A stretch of 64,000 bases of DNA from Xiphophorus maculatus (GCF_002775205.1 NC_036454.1:5833882-5897881), one strand, 5' to 3'. Shown: positions 1 through 44,090, numbered from the stretch's first letter. Numbers and translations: made by a program. The notes: generated by a model from the letters alone, not told the origin.

Positions 1-1282
1 AGGGAGGCGATGTGTGTGCATAGCTTATAACAACCTCCAGAGGGAAAAAAAACTAAAAATATTTAAATAAATGCTTTAAAAGAAAATAAAACGAGGCGGT
101 GATGTAAACCCAAAGAGACTAAACTTTCAGTGGTTCATCCCCAAAACGTGAGAAAAGATAACGGTGCGATTCTTTAGCATGCGACGCTGGACAGACAAGC
201 TGCACTGGAGTGAGGAAACTGAACGGGTCAGATAACGAGGATTAAAACCCAACTTTTCTCTAGAGTATAAGATTTAACGGCTTCAGGGAGACTTGCAAGT
301 CATTTTTTAATTTCTAAAAATCAGAAGAAGAGAAGAAAACACGAAACATCTTCACTTGGAAACCTTTAGAAAAGATGGCGGCATTGTTTTGTTGTATGAG
401 CTTTTGAAAAAACATTTTCTCACTTAGAAACATTACGAGTGTGAGCTTTAAAGAATACTTTGTAACAATAAGAAAAAGTGGATTCTAATCCTCAAAACAA
501 ACTAAAAGTTAACATTTGTTACCATTTTCAGATAATTTGCAAGAAAAGAAGCGAAGAACCCGAACCCAGCCAGCTGGTCCCGAGAACAATCACTTCCTTT
601 CTGTTTGGAGCCTTCAGTGACACATTTACTCCAGCTTTCCTGTTTCAGTCACGTTTGTTCACGGTAAATCCACGTAAACGACACAGTAAACACGCCGTCG
701 CCCCACCAGGGGGCAGCAAAGAGCTGAACAGAAAATTCTCCAGACGAGACGTTTCTCTGCAGCTGGACCCAAAGAAAAGCGGTTCGTCCAGCCGGGCAGA
801 ACCGATTTCTTCTGGTTAATCCTTCATGGAAACAAAGCAGCGAGTGGGAAAAAAAAACCAAACTGCATATTTCTCTCCTCACCATCATGAGCACAAATCC
901 TACGGCTGCTCTCATGATGCTTTTGGCTCATTAGAGAGAAAACTTAAAGGCACAGATTCCCCTGATCGACAGGGAGGAAAACATCCCCGTTTATCCTAAA
1001 CTTTTAGTTTCACTTTTAGTGTTGGAAGTGGGAGTTTTCACACTGAGTCAAAGTATTTTTGATTCTGTTTCAGTGAAACGCTGCTGCTCAGCTGTAAATC
1101 TGGAACCCAAACCAGCAGGATTACAGATTAGCAGCGAGGACTTTAGAGGAACGTCACTGACATTTAGGAGAAACCGAAGACGCTGCCGAGTGTTTGAGGC
1201 TACAAAGAAACCAGAAATAAATGTAGAGATTCAGGAGAGGTGATTCAAGCCTTTCCCCATTGATTCAAGTAGATGATTAGTA
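1..1282. other. Noncoding stretch downstream of eeig1; nothing recognised
   Basis: No exon, repeat family or RNA gene is recognisable here. Open frames in it are short, start at non-ATG codons and resemble no known protein. It could be distal eeig1 3' UTR, because the human orthologue has a long one, or intergenic DNA. Confidence 0.4.
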
Positions 1283-1540
1283 GTAGAGCCATTTTAGATA
1301 GAAAAAAGGAGCAACTTTCTGCCAAAAAACTAACATTTAAAAAAAAAAATTAAAAGAAAATTTCTGAGATTAATCTAAAAATTTCAGAGTTTGAAAGCTA
1401 AATTTTTGCTAGAAAATAACTGAAATTTTGAGACTAATCGCTAGAAAATGTTTGAGCTTATTCTAAAAACTTCTCAGTTTTGTGACAAAAATTTACTCCT
1501 TTTTTTTCTTTTCTACGATGGCCCTGATACTCCGCTGTAG
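1283..1540. mobile_element. TIR element, ATTAGGGCCA family, diverged copy
   Basis: The right end reads GGCCCTGATACTCCGCTGTA, which matches the inverted ends of other copies in this window (45197-45650, 51940-52300). The left end, around TAGAGCCATTTTAG, is decayed. The interior is a degenerate AT-rich array built around words such as TTTCTGAGATTAA and AAATTTT. There is no coding capacity, so it is non-autonomous. Confidence 0.5.
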
Positions 1541-1697
1541 GAAACATAGTGGCAACGTTTCGGCTGCAAGAAAAGCAACAAGGTTTCCTGACCAAAGCGA
1601 GGAGAAATCGCTGGAAAAACGCTGAACTGTCAGTTTTAAATCTGCGGATTGAGCTTTTTGTCTGACCTCTCATCGGGTCACAGAACTGCACTCCTGA

Positions 1698-1703
1698 TTT
1701 ATT
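1698..1703 (-). terminator. eeig1: Candidate eeig1 polyadenylation signal (AATAAA)
   Basis: AATAAA reads on the minus strand about 390 bases past the eeig1 stop codon. It is the first canonical hexamer downstream that I noticed. Site use is inferred only; a longer 3' UTR is possible. Confidence 0.3.
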
Positions 1704-2094
1704 AAACACAAAAAATTAGAGAAAGTTTTCCTGTCGACAGGAGACAAACTATTTTGGTGGCTGTTTTTTTCCTATTCTGTTAAACAGTCGATTGTTCCTC
1801 TCTTGACATTTTCTGATCTTATTTATCGTCTTTCAGTTTTAACAACAAGCTGCAGACAAAATGGATGATATCTGAAACCTCTGAACGTCTTCATTGGAAA
1901 TCCCTGCAACATATTCACACACAGTGAGGAGCATTTTGTGCATTCCCTTCAACATCACAAAGATACAGCTTTAACAGAGCGCAGGCCAACGCTGCAACAA
2001 ACTGGACATAAAGTGCAAACGGACGTAGGCTTTCCTCTCATGGCGTCAGACCAGCTGAAGCTCCAGTAAAACCAGTGAGACAGCAGGTGGCCGG

Positions 2095-26342
<24,248 letters not shown>

Positions 26343-26559
26343 TTAAAACCGACGACTAACCGAACCTCTGGCAAAAACAGACGAAGCTAAAAACAAACCG
26401 CTGACGCTTTTAAAGGGATTTTGCAGGCGAACTCCGCTGTTTCTTCTCCTTCAGACGGGATTCAGCGCTTAAATCTGGAAACAAATCAAGTCAAACTGTT
26501 AATAACGGTTTACGGACACGGAGGAAACGTTCGTGAAGGTGAGGGAGGGAAAAACTCAC

Positions 26560-26714
26560 CTAGATTCATCTCGACCTCTGTGAAAACCACCAGCAGAAGG
26601 TCGACAACATTGAAATGCCAGAAAAGAAGACCCAGTCCGCCTTTCTTCGCGGTTCCGAAGACAACTTTGCTGTTAGCTGCAGCATCAATTAAACTGACAG
26701 CGGGTGCTATCTAA
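26560..26714 (-). other. eeig1: Probable noncoding first exon of eeig1
   Basis: On the minus strand CTAG|gtgagt gives a near-perfect splice donor at 26559. A matching acceptor, tttttgccag|AGG, lies at 26368 just before the ATG exon, so 26322-26367 would be 5' UTR in exon 2. The transcription start is not visible; the upper limit is set at the ETS-type motif. Inferred from splice signals alone. Confidence 0.45.
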
Positions 26715-26721
26715 CTTCCGG
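26714..26721 (-). promoter_or_regulatory. eeig1: ETS-type CCGGAAGT motif at the eeig1 promoter
   Basis: CCGGAAGT on the minus strand sits immediately upstream of the proposed noncoding first exon. The motif is common at TATA-less vertebrate promoters within about 50 bases of the start site. The surrounding 300 bases are richer in CpG than the flanks. Confidence 0.4.
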
Positions 26722-27039
26722 TTGGAATCTTTCAGAATAAAGGCTCAAAAGCTAAAATAGCTCGGTTATTCTCAACACAACCAACCACCAAAACACCGTA
26801 TGTGTTGCTGAATCTGAGATAAGTAACATTTAAACTTTATAACCGAGTTTTACTTGCTTAAATATTTTTAATGTTAACTTTTTTGTTTTTTGCTTAAATA
26901 TCAATGGCCTCTTTTCCGGTTTATTTTTGCTAATTTGACGAGACATGCTGCAAGTAGAATTGTAAGTGAAACAGCGCCGCTGTGCGGCCAGATATTCCCA
27001 AGACTAAGAAAAACGCTTATTAAATCCATTATTTTTGTA

Positions 27040-27150
27040 TATATTCTACATGGAGTGGGAATAGTAGCCAAAAATTGTGTTCAAGTAAGAGTAGTATTAT
27101 TTTAATATATTTTTACTCTAGTAGAAGTAGGAAGTAGTCATTAAGTTTGG
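27040..27150 (+). mobile_element. hAT-like end fragment (GTGGGTAGAGTA family)
   Basis: GGAGTGGGAATAGTAGCCAA, AAATTGTGTTCAAGTAAGAG and the following GTAGAAGTAGGAAGTAGTC match the ends of a common fish hAT family, also seen at 31306-31530, 35703-35990 and 57407-57621. Confidence 0.5.
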
Positions 27151-28532
27151 AGCATGAATCGCCTTCTTATCATGACACCAAATCATCATCAGATTCAGTT
27201 GAGTACTTTGACTACAACACTAAAATTCTTGATTTTCTTTTATTTATTTAGCACTATTGCATTACAACAAGAGGGTCCTGAGGTCTTTCTGAATGGACTT
27301 TGTATGCTTTCCCAAAGCATTGTGGGATCTTTCCAGCTATCGCAGCTTGCCCCCAATGCCAACAAAACATGACTGTTGGGCTAATTTGTTTCTAAATTGT
27401 CCTTGTGTATTAGTGAACGTTTATGGTGGTTGTTCTATGGGTCTCTGAGTTGAACGCTGTTTTTAGAACTAGTTACTACCACAGAGACATTTAGTGAAAA
27501 AACGAAAGGAGTATCTTAAATAATTTTATGTCAGAAAAACAGGTATTAATTTTTACATTTTAAATAATCATCTACTGACAAGTTTTCAGCAAACTGCTCT
27601 TTGGGAATCACCTTGTTGGAGCTTAATTCACATTTTCTACCTTTTAATCAGTGTTTTTTATTTTTATTTTTTGGTGTTTACAGACAGCAATACCTCATTT
27701 AAATCTGGTTTGTTGTTCAGATGTCTCTGTTTCAACAGAACAGTCGTTAATCCACTGAAATTTCCTTTTTCTTGACTGAGTGATTGATAAGAAACCAAAA
27801 TAAAACCCTCTAATATGATCAGGAGTGAATGCGTGTGAAAACCAGCTTGAGCCTAAAGAAAAAACTCCTGATCAAAATAAATGGCTGCTTGGATAGAATA
27901 CAAAGAAATAGATATTTCTAGAGTATTATGTAAAACTGTAGTTTTGTCACATCTGTTTTTTGTTGTTTTTGTTTGGAGGTTTCCTAACTTTAAAGATGAT
28001 GTAGGAACAGATCAGCAGAGGGCAGCGTTCAGCTAAAGAAAACCGGACTGGAGATAAAATCCTCAATTTGAATCAAATCAAATCATTTTATTTACATTTT
28101 TTGTGCGCATAAATAACAAAATAAGACAGTGTTTTTTTGAGATGTTCAACAGTTAAAGGGTGGAAAAACATCAATCAGACATATAGTCATAACATAAAGT
28201 AAGTGTGACCATATAGATGCATAATCTTTACGTTAGTTTGCTGAAAACTTTGTCACACAAACTCAAATATTTCCACAGTATAATTTAAAATAACAACGTG
28301 AAACCCAGCAATGCAATCAGATTTTATGTATCTGTGATAATAGATCATTTTTATCTTAAAATATGCAAAAATTGATCTAAAATGGGAACAATCTCTCATG
28401 CTGACTGGGTTTCCAAATGTTTCTCAGCCATGTCAAAAATGTTAACAGCCAAGTACTTGCAAAACGAAGACGATTATCGACTTAAAGGTCACAGTCTGAG
28501 CTCACAAGCCTCAACATTGCCAACTGTAGGGA

Positions 28533-28625
28533 GGGAGGGTGGCATGAAGTTTGGTGCATTACATGTCTCTGATGACCTCATCTGGTCAAAGAACCCTGAA
28601 ATGATGAAACTGGCTCAGCAGTAGC
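28533..28625 (+). pseudogene. LINE reverse transcriptase C-terminal fragment
   Basis: The frame reads MKFGALHVSDDLIWSKNPEM then MKLAQQ, like the LGVxISDDLxWSxN...AQQRL block near the end of fish non-LTR reverse transcriptases. It is open for 80 codons from 28382 but is then cut by a stop. It is a relic, not a gene. Confidence 0.5.
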
Positions 28626-29700
28626 TGCTCAAACTACCATTTCTCCCAGCATCCTCAGTGTGGTACCGCAGCTGCACTGTAAAACATTTGAGCCACATTT
28701 AGTTGTGACTACAATCTTCTACTATTTAAGTCAAATAAATTTAGCCACTTTTAGATTTTGAACCTAAATGTGTGAGTTTGTGAAAGATAAACTTACAGTA
28801 GTAAAATGTATTAACTTATTATTAATTTTGTCAAACCTCCAAGAGTTGAATAAACTAGAGTTTTTAGGTTATCATTTTACTGCTTTTTGTTTTTACTCAG
28901 GATCACTCAGGTAAACAGAAGAAACATATAAGGAGTTAAATACTGTTTTACAGAACTGTAATCATTTAATTGTATAAGACAAATAGGTTCAGATTCAATC
29001 AATATTTAAAGTTACAACAATCATTTCAAAGATTTCTACATTAAATCTAAATAAGATAGTTTATAGAATAATCCATTTAATTTGTTTTGACCAACATTCA
29101 GTCTAAACTATTTTTTAAAACATAACAGCTGGCAAGGTCAGATGAGCCGCCACCTGCAGGAATAAGAAGTTGTTTTGGCTGCATCTGAGGTTGCTGGAAG
29201 ATATTTTGCATATATTATCAGACGAAGGTTTTATTCAGCCTCACAAACTGTGAAAACAGACAGAAAAGCTGAATTCTGGATTTCCTGATGATCAACAAGT
29301 GTTGAGATATAACCCAAAGAACATTTCCTGATTAGTATTTATTCAAACAGCAGTCACAAAAGGTCCATTACGCTGGCATAAAGCAGTTTTTTCCCCAAAG
29401 TGTCACACACTTGGGGACACACACTTTGTAATTTTGTGCCGCCTCACCTTTCACCGATTTGGCCCCAGTAGATACAACTTGTTTGTCTGATTCTGCAGGT
29501 TAAAGGGCGCCTGATTCCTGTTTGTCGCAAACAGATGGGCTGCAATCCCCATTTTACCTTGTGAGGTTTGACGCAAAGAAGCAAGAGGAGATGTTTGTCT
29601 TCATGCTGCATTTTAACTGCTGTTTTGATGAACTCTCAAATCTGCAATCGGATTCACCTGAAGTCAACGCATATCTGCAGTTATTATAGCTGGATACTAG

Positions 29701-30470
29701 AGGTCAGGCCTGAAATCTGGGTGTGGTGACAGACTCTGACCTGAACATTCATAGCCACATAAAGACAGTTACAAAGTTGGCCTTCTGTCACCTGAAGAAC
29801 ATTTCCAAGATTAGAGGACTGATGAACCAGTAAGATTTAGGGAAACTCATCCATGTGTTTATCTTTAGTCGTATTGATTACTGACATAGTGTCTTCACAG
29901 GTCTACCCAAAAAAAAAAAATCAATCAGATTCAGAATGCTGCTGCTGCTGGTGTTCTGACTAAAACAAGGAAGACACAGCACATCACCCAGTTCTACAGT
30001 CCCTACACTGGCTCCCTGTAGCTCAGAGGATAGACTTTAAAATACTGTTGTTTCTAAATCACTGAATGGCTTTGCAGCGCAACACATTAAAGATCTGCTG
30101 TTGTTGTATCAACCTTCCAGACATCTCAGGTGTTTTGGTGCTGCTCTGCATCCACAGAACCAGAACCAAACATGGAGAAGCAGTATTCAGCTTCTACACA
30201 CCACAAATCTGGAACAAACTACTGGAAAATTGCAAAACAGCCAAAACATTGAGTTACTTCAAATCCAGAATAAAACCCCACCTGTTTAGAGTTGCTTTTG
30301 GACCATAATCAATAAAACATTACCATCATTTTGATTTGTAACGCCAGCATTTGGCAAAAGGTAATGTTTCAAATGTTGACTGTGTTTTCTATGACTTTGT
30401 AATTTTGTATTTTTATTATGTAAAGCACTTTGAACTGCCTTGTTGCTGAAATATGCTAAAAACTTGATTA
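29701..30470 (+). mobile_element. L2-type LINE, 3' end relic
   Basis: Frames give NLGVVTDSDLNIHSHIKTVT then CHLKNISKIRGL, followed by RIKPHLFRVAFGP preceded by TPQIWNKLLENCK. This is the order of motifs in the last part of L2/Maui-like reverse transcriptases (LGVxxDSxLxFxxHI, HLRNIxRIR, LWNxLP, FKxxLKTHLF). The 3' UTR word GTAAAGCACTTTGAACTGCC follows. Stops and frameshifts break it. Confidence 0.75.
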
Positions 30471-31305
30471 ACTGATTCACTTGTACTCTGCCCTTATATA
30501 CAACACGGAAGAAAATCTTTTTGACTCAGGCTTACATAATTACATAACGTATGCACCAGAAGGCTAAAATATCTGTCTAACATTGAAGTTGTTGTTCAAC
30601 TTGTTATGCTGTTTGCCAGAGAAGCCCAAAGTCTTTGGGATCAAAGCCAACTTCAACTAACATGACCATGAAAGGAAAAGCCTCTGCGCAAACAAGACAG
30701 AAGTCACAGCACATACTGTTTGTGCCTTCAGCTGAACTATCCGGAAAATTCTAACTTTTGGTGAGAAGCATCAGAATCAGTTGAAAACAGTGGTGATTCT
30801 TGGATAAATGATGTTCTAGGCAAGCCCCAGTTTTTGCCAGCCCCCAAGCCAATAGATAGTTAGCACAAGTCTGAGTTGGAAGATCTGCGCCATCTTAGTA
30901 GGCAAGCCCAAGAAAAAGAAAGCGTGTGGAAACTCTTCACCAGTGTGTGAGAGAACGATACATGAACAAAATGGCTGCTGAGATGGAGAAGGAAAATATG
31001 TCAGATGATGTGGACAAGCTGCCTTCGATCACATACTACAGTAAAGTTCACAGCCTAATGAACAAGAAGAGTGAGTACAAAATGGAGTAGCTTCACGGCC
31101 TGAAAGCCATAGAGGCAATCTGTGTTTAAATGCATTTGTAAAGAACATACAGACTCTTCACGTGAATAACAAGATTCTGGTAGCTGGCAGAGTAGGTTAC
31201 ATGTCCGTCTTAGCTAGCAGACAAAAGCCACATTAGCTAGGCTAATTTTGCTAGTTCAGCAGTAAGTACTACAGTAAATATCACTGATATTTATCTTAGT
31301 ATTAC

Positions 31306-31530
31306 ACAGAGGTGGGTAGAGTACTCAAAAATTGTAATTAAGTAATAGTTGTACTGCTAAGTTAGATAGGAACGAAGCGAGAGCTAGTTCTAAGCTTGTG
31401 GCCTGTTTTTTTCCATTGTTGTCATAGCAACTCCATAACAACTGTCATGACAGCTACGAATACCAAGACGGCTGTCATCTACAAAGTTCCCTGAAGTGTG
31501 ACGTTACATGAGAACTATATATTGAAGGCA
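31306..31530 (+). mobile_element. hAT-like terminal fragment, copy A of an inverted pair
   Basis: Starts CAGAGGTGGGTAGAGTACTC, a classic fish hAT end, and continues TTAGATAGGAACGAAGCGAG, CTAAGCTTGTGG and CATAGCAACTCCATAACAAC. The same order is found in reverse complement at 43405-43620. Confidence 0.6.
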
Positions 31531-31669
31531 ATGGTAAATGGTAAAATTTAGGTACAATGCAACTGACGCAGTCGGTGGTTGTGTGCCTCCCTCTTTTAAA
31601 AAGTTCTTGCCCATGGGAAGTTTTTTTTTTATTACCAGAGAACATTTCTTAGTAAAAAATAATGTAATG

Positions 31670-31740
31670 AATTCTATTCAGTTTTATTTATCTAGCGCCA
31701 ATTCACAACAAACGTAATCTCAAGATACTTTGAAAAAAAC
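31670..31740 (+). repeat. Dispersed repeat piece (TTATCTAGCGCCAATTCACA)
   Basis: The segment CAGTTTTATTTATCTAGCGC, CAATTCACAACAAACG and ATCTCAAGATACTTTGA is characteristic of a very common teleost interspersed repeat. Only about 70 bases are present. Confidence 0.5.
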
Positions 31741-33040
31741 CCAAACAAAGCAATCATTTCAATTCCAGTTGATCCAAGTTAATAAACAGCAGAGTAAACG
31801 CAATTAATTATTCAAAGTATTTTAAAAAACTTTCTATCAAAGGAAACCCAACAGATTGTATCATGTGATTGATGTGCAGCATTTATTGCTCCATAAATGG
31901 ATTGTATCTTTAAAAGATTACAAGAAAGTCCGGCTGTTTTGGGGAGAATTTGAAGAAATGTGGGTGGAGTTTTGCAATGTTTGAATAATGGTGATAAACC
32001 TGAAGGTAATTCTCAGAAATGGACTGAAGTGTGCCTTGAAGGGAAGGTGTAAATACCAATGGGTAGATAGGAATTTTACTCAGAAAATCACCTTTCACCT
32101 TTTTAAAGGAAAACCAAATGAAGAAAATAGGGGAAAGTGGGCATCATGAGACATCATGAAGATATTTAACCACAACCTGATACATGTTCAGCTGACCTCT
32201 TGGCACCTTTTAATTTTTTGCTTTTGGCGCTTGTTTTTCATGACGTAGTTTATGTCCAACAGCCTTCACGGGCTGCGAATGCTGGTATCAGGGCAAAACA
32301 CAAACAGCAACAAATACAACACCTCACAGAACCAACATTTCTCAGAGGGTACTGGTTTGCTGTGATGTCACAAAGTTTTTTGATTTATTGTTTATTCCCT
32401 GAAGCAGGAATCAGGGAAGACTGCAAACCAAGGTCAGGAGACTCAAAGCCTGAGTCTATAGTAAACACTAATTTTTACAGTGCTTGTATTGTTCTTTGTT
32501 TGTTTGGTCCCTCAGTAAAGGTTCTTAGGTAGAACCAGAACTTTAAAAGACATAGTTTAGTTCTTATTCTAATGTATATAAAAATGTTAAAAAGCAGAAA
32601 TAGAAAAAAGATTTCTTTGTGAACTTTCAGGTAGCATACTGTGGTTTTATAATACTGATTTTATTGTAGGTTTTTTTTCCCTTATGTGTTATTTTTATGT
32701 TTTGCAAAATAATTTCACAAAACCTAAGAAAATAATTCTTTTACATTGTTTAATTTTAGAAGTAATATATAAATAATGAAAAAATAAGGTAAGGAAGGAA
32801 AATAAAAGGAAACTAATTGTTAAAACAATAAGATTAGAAATGAAATGGAAAATTAAATAATGCTGCTAATATTAAATTACAAATGATTTAACATTGGTAT
32901 TAGCATTCATTTGTATAATTTAATTCATTAGGATAGTTCTTATTTTTTGTATACAATATTTGGCACTTTAATAACTTTATCAAGATATTAATTTATTTAT
33001 ATATTTATTTCGTTTTTTGGCAGGATGCGTCGTCCATATT

Positions 33041-33483
33041 TCTATCCATATTTATTTTATGTGTAAGAAGAGCTTGATAAAACACTTCGCGGGAAGCAGC
33101 CTCGACGATCACCTTTTAAACGACATATACATAATTGATTGGTCAGTTCTTCACGTGCTGGACGAAAGCTGTGACATGATTGGTCGATAGATTCCACATA
33201 GTACACTCGAGAGCGCTTGAGTTCATTCCTCCGTCATATGACTCTGCCCCCCTTCCATCAATGGAGGACTTCAATGATTGGTTAGTAGTAAAGTGACGTA
33301 TTCCCGGGGGTGTGATGAGCCAATTACGTGAAACTATTCCTGGAAGAGGCGGAGCCTCGTGACATTCTTTAGAAGCCGGTTGCGTATGTGACCGGCATTC
33401 AGTGTCGGCCCGCGTAGGAGGACACCGCAGAGAACTATTTATTTATTTATTCTAGTTTATTTTAAATTTATCGAAGCTGAGTT
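33041..33483 (+). promoter_or_regulatory. slc25a25: slc25a25 promoter region and 5' UTR
   Basis: CpG-richer DNA just before the slc25a25 ATG. It has four CCAAT boxes: ATTGG at 33138-33142, 33179-33183 and 33277-33281, and CCAAT at 33320-33324. It also has an E-box CACGTG (33152-33157) and a CRE-type TGACGTA (33294-33300). No TATA box is convincing. Multiple CCAAT boxes with a CRE half-site fit a promoter; the mammalian gene is known to be inducible, including by cAMP. The transcription start is not visible. Confidence 0.6.
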
Positions 33484-41186
<7,703 letters not shown>

Positions 41187-41915
41187 GCCGCCGAGCCGCC
41201 CGGCGTTGGGAGTCTCATTCTGTGAATGTCAGCTGACGTCAGGCTGAGGAAGAGGGAGGAGATTATGGACTCTGTGAGCTCAGGATGTTGGGATTACGAC
41301 CGCTGCTATTTATGTTTTTAAATGTTAAAATCGAGGACCAAATGTTTGGGTCTTTGTGTGTCAGTGTAACCAGCACTCTGTAAGCTACTGACTGTAGCAT
41401 TAAGACGCTCTGTAGCCGTTATCAGTTCTGCCTCTTCGTCCTAAAGAGGGAACATCTTTGCACAAACCTCGTCCTATTTAGTTGAGTGGCTATTTATTTC
41501 CACCCCTCCTGTATTTATTTATTCTCTCTAGATGAAGGGAATAAGCCAATAGTGCTATTATAATTCATGGTGTAGGATGATCGCCTTAACATCCGCAAAA
41601 CACTAACTGTAGTCATGTGAAGTTTTATTTTTGTATTTAAAAACTGGAAGTCGGCACATGTTCTGTGCCTTTCGAAGGAGTGTTGTCTCTAATGTTCACC
41701 TCAGGTTTAAGGGAAATGTATTATGAGCACATGTTTGTTCAAAAGCAGGAGCTTTGTGGGGAAAATATGAAGCATTTTGCACTTTAATCAATGTTAGAAG
41801 GGCCTATAAATGACTTATCAATGCAGGATGAGAGTAATTTCAGAATAAAGATGTTTTAGTATTGTTTTAATGGACCATTTTGATCCAAATAAAAGCATAA
41901 TTACATTAAGTCTGC
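41187..41915 (+). other. slc25a25: slc25a25 3' UTR with AU-rich elements
   Basis: It runs from the TGA to just past AATAAA at 41888-41893. Around 41487-41525 are clustered ATTTA words (CTATTTATTTCC, GTATTTATTTATTC), the pattern of AU-rich elements that shorten mRNA life in inducible genes. Confidence 0.6.
41844..41893 (+). terminator. slc25a25: slc25a25 polyadenylation signals
   Basis: Two AATAAA hexamers, 41844-41849 and 41888-41893, lie about 660-700 bases after the stop. A GT/T-rich stretch (TCTGCTGTTTTGTTTTATTT) follows the second, which makes it the better candidate. Confidence 0.6.
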
Positions 41916-42289
41916 TGTTTTGTTTTATTTATTTGCATGTAGAACATGCTGGAAGTTTTTCTTTTTTGTCTAAATGACAAACAGAAACTGAGAAGTTGGG
42001 AAATACTCTTCCAGGATGGGAAAGCGGTGGGTTTTTGGGGGGGGGAATAAAAATAACTGGTTTTAAATTCATTTTTACCTCCAGCGTAACAGTGTTGCAC
42101 AAGACTGAAGCAGTTTTCTGTCCAATGTTATAAATCTACTGGGAAAAAAAACCTTGGATCCTGGTCTTACCAGGATTTCAATAAATGGAAACTTGCCATG
42201 AGTCATAAATTACGCATTTAAGGTTTAAAAAATTAGTTTTTTCAAGATCTTTTAACTCCAAGTTAAAAACCTAAACTCGTATCTGAAAT

Positions 42290-42670
42290 CCTACAATTTT
42301 GTAAGGATCACTCAAGAAAAAGTAAAGTACAGTGCAGTAAAAATAATCCTAAAAGTAATTTTTTTCAGAAAAATTAAGTAAATATAGTTGTGACCCAAAA
42401 CAGCCTAAAAAAACGCATTTATGTCCTTTGGAGTTTAACTTTTTACTGCTTTTACAAATCAGTCATGATCAATAAAAATTATCTCTTTCTTTTTTTTAAT
42501 TGCCAAAACTCTTTAATGTCAAAGTGAAAATTGATTTCTAGGAAATGTAACAATTTAAGTGATGGGACAAAGGATGCAGTAAGACATGTAACTACTTCTA
42601 AGAATACTTATTTTTTGTAATAATTCATAAAGTTTTTCAAATGTAACATCTTACTTCCCACCTGTGCAAT
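42290..42670. mobile_element. Possible hAT-like MITE, degraded
   Basis: The left part AGGATCACTCAAGAAAAAGT with AAAGTACAGTGCAGTAAAAA and the right end ACTTCCCACCTGTGCAA recall the GTGGGTAGAGTA family ends with heavy decay. Confidence 0.3.
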
Positions 42671-43404
42671 TTGGATGTCAGAACATTTAAACATTACATA
42701 CTAAAAAAGTTGGTTTAATGCTGTAACTCTTATTTAAATAAAAAGTTGTGGATTGTGATGCCCACTTTAAAAAATACTGGGTTATATATTCAACACAATT
42801 TCACTCCAGTCTTATCAGATTTATGTAAATTTCTCAGTCAGGCATAAAATGTTTCTGCTTAAGTTAAACAGTAATTTTCTGAGGACTGGACTGCTTGTAC
42901 TTTAGCCTGACTGCTTCCCAGAAGCATCTGGGAGTCTCAAGAAATAAAGAGATTAAAGTCACACTGAAGTCTGTCAGAAAGTGACTCACTGTGCTTTGAG
43001 TAGACCAACGACTGAAAATGCTGTGACCTTTAAATTTATCCTTTCAGATTGTTGGATGAGCTGTGAGCAGATTAGAGATGATTCATTATGAAAAAAACAA
43101 CTAACTCACGCCAACACTTCTAAAAAGGTCCAGTTGAGTCTAAATTTTTTAAAGAATTTTTGTTTTGTTTCATGCTAGATGGTAGATGTATCAATCATCT
43201 CGTAGTTTACCTTAAAATAAAACTGTGGCTTTTTTACTGAATTGTTTTCATCCAACCATATTGGAGGTTTTTATAATCGCTATCAGACTGTTTTATGTCA
43301 TCCCACTGCATTTTAATTTGATTCAAGTCTTTACTTTAACTAGATCACTCCAAAATCTTAATTCTTCTTTAGCTAATCAGATATTACGTTGCTGGTGCTC
43401 GTTG

Positions 43405-43620
43405 GATCAATGCAAAGTTCTCACTTTACATCACACTTCTGGGAGTTTTGCAGCTGACAGCCATATTGGTAGGTGTCTGTAGCTTTTTGTTAGTTGCTAT
43501 GGAGTTGCTATGACCACAATTGACAAACCACAAGCTTATAACTAGCTCTTGCCTCGTTCCTATCTAATTTATAAACAATATAAGTATGTTACAACTATTA
43601 CTCGATTCTAATTTTTGACT
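43405..43620 (-). mobile_element. hAT-like terminal fragment, copy B of an inverted pair
   Basis: The reverse complement reads CAAAAATTAGAATCGAGTAA, TAGATAGGAACGAGGCAAGA, TAAGCTTGTGG, CATAGCAACTCCATAGCAAC and GAAGTGTGATGTAAAGTGAG, colinear with 31306-31530. Confidence 0.6.
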
Positions 43621-43689
43621 TTTTGTTGGTCTCAAAGCCATGGTTCATCTATGCTTTGCACTGCACTTGCCTACCAAGATGGCGGTTCA

Positions 43690-44090
43690 ATGGCGCATAC
43701 CTTCTGGTTCAGACTTGTGGGAACTATTTATTATTGCAAATCCAGGTTCTGAATGCCAGTATGTTGTCGAGTATAATCTCCTCTGCCTTCATCTGTTGGG
43801 CCAGCAGCATCAGAACCAGGGACTTAAAAACATATAAAGAACTGATAAAGATGGCTGGTCCTGCTCTGGAATCACTGGAGACAATGATGCAAAGATTGAT
43901 TCTTCACAAAATCTGTAAAAACTCAGGGCAATCCTGAGAATCCTCTTCATAAGACTGCTTTAGAAGTTTTTTCAGTCAGAGGCTTCTTCAAAGTCACTGT
44001 GATACAGACTGATACAGGATGTCCTTCCTGGCTACTGCTATTAGGATCTTCAACAGTTCTTCAAAACACCTTGGATAATATGAGTTACAA
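43690..44090 (+). pseudogene. LINE reverse transcriptase C-terminal relic
   Basis: A frame gives ALESLETMMQRLILHKICKN, then after stops SFFSQRLLQSHCDTD and MSFLATAIRIFNSS. This follows the end of fish non-LTR retrotransposon proteins, which close with an LExxxxxR-type helix and SFxPxAIRLLNSS. It is broken. Confidence 0.6.

Larger units (their letters stand above)
26722..33040. other. Spacer between divergent eeig1 and slc25a25
   Basis: No gene is recognised. It contains a hAT-like fragment (27040-27150), LINE remnants (28533-28625, 29701-30470), a hAT-like end (31306-31530) and a dispersed repeat piece (31670-31740). The stretches 27150-28380, 28640-29700, 30480-31300 and 31740-33040 show no other structure; 32560-33020 is strongly AT-rich. 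Confidence 0.6.

Noticed and set aside
478-819. 113-codon open frame at the left edge
   Set aside because: It begins at a GTG, has no resemblance to a known protein, low coding bias, and overlaps an opposite-strand frame; likely chance.
28382-28624. 80-codon ATG-started frame as a possible small gene
   Set aside because: Its C-terminal part matches the end of LINE reverse transcriptases and it stops abruptly; treated as a relic.
30066-30308. 80-codon frame as a possible gene
   Set aside because: It lies inside the L2-type LINE relic and reads the conserved C-terminal LINE motifs.
43623-43937. 104-codon frame upstream of zdhhc12 as a separate gene
   Set aside because: It contains the LINE end motif ALESLETMMQRLILHK, and continues in other frames with more LINE motifs.
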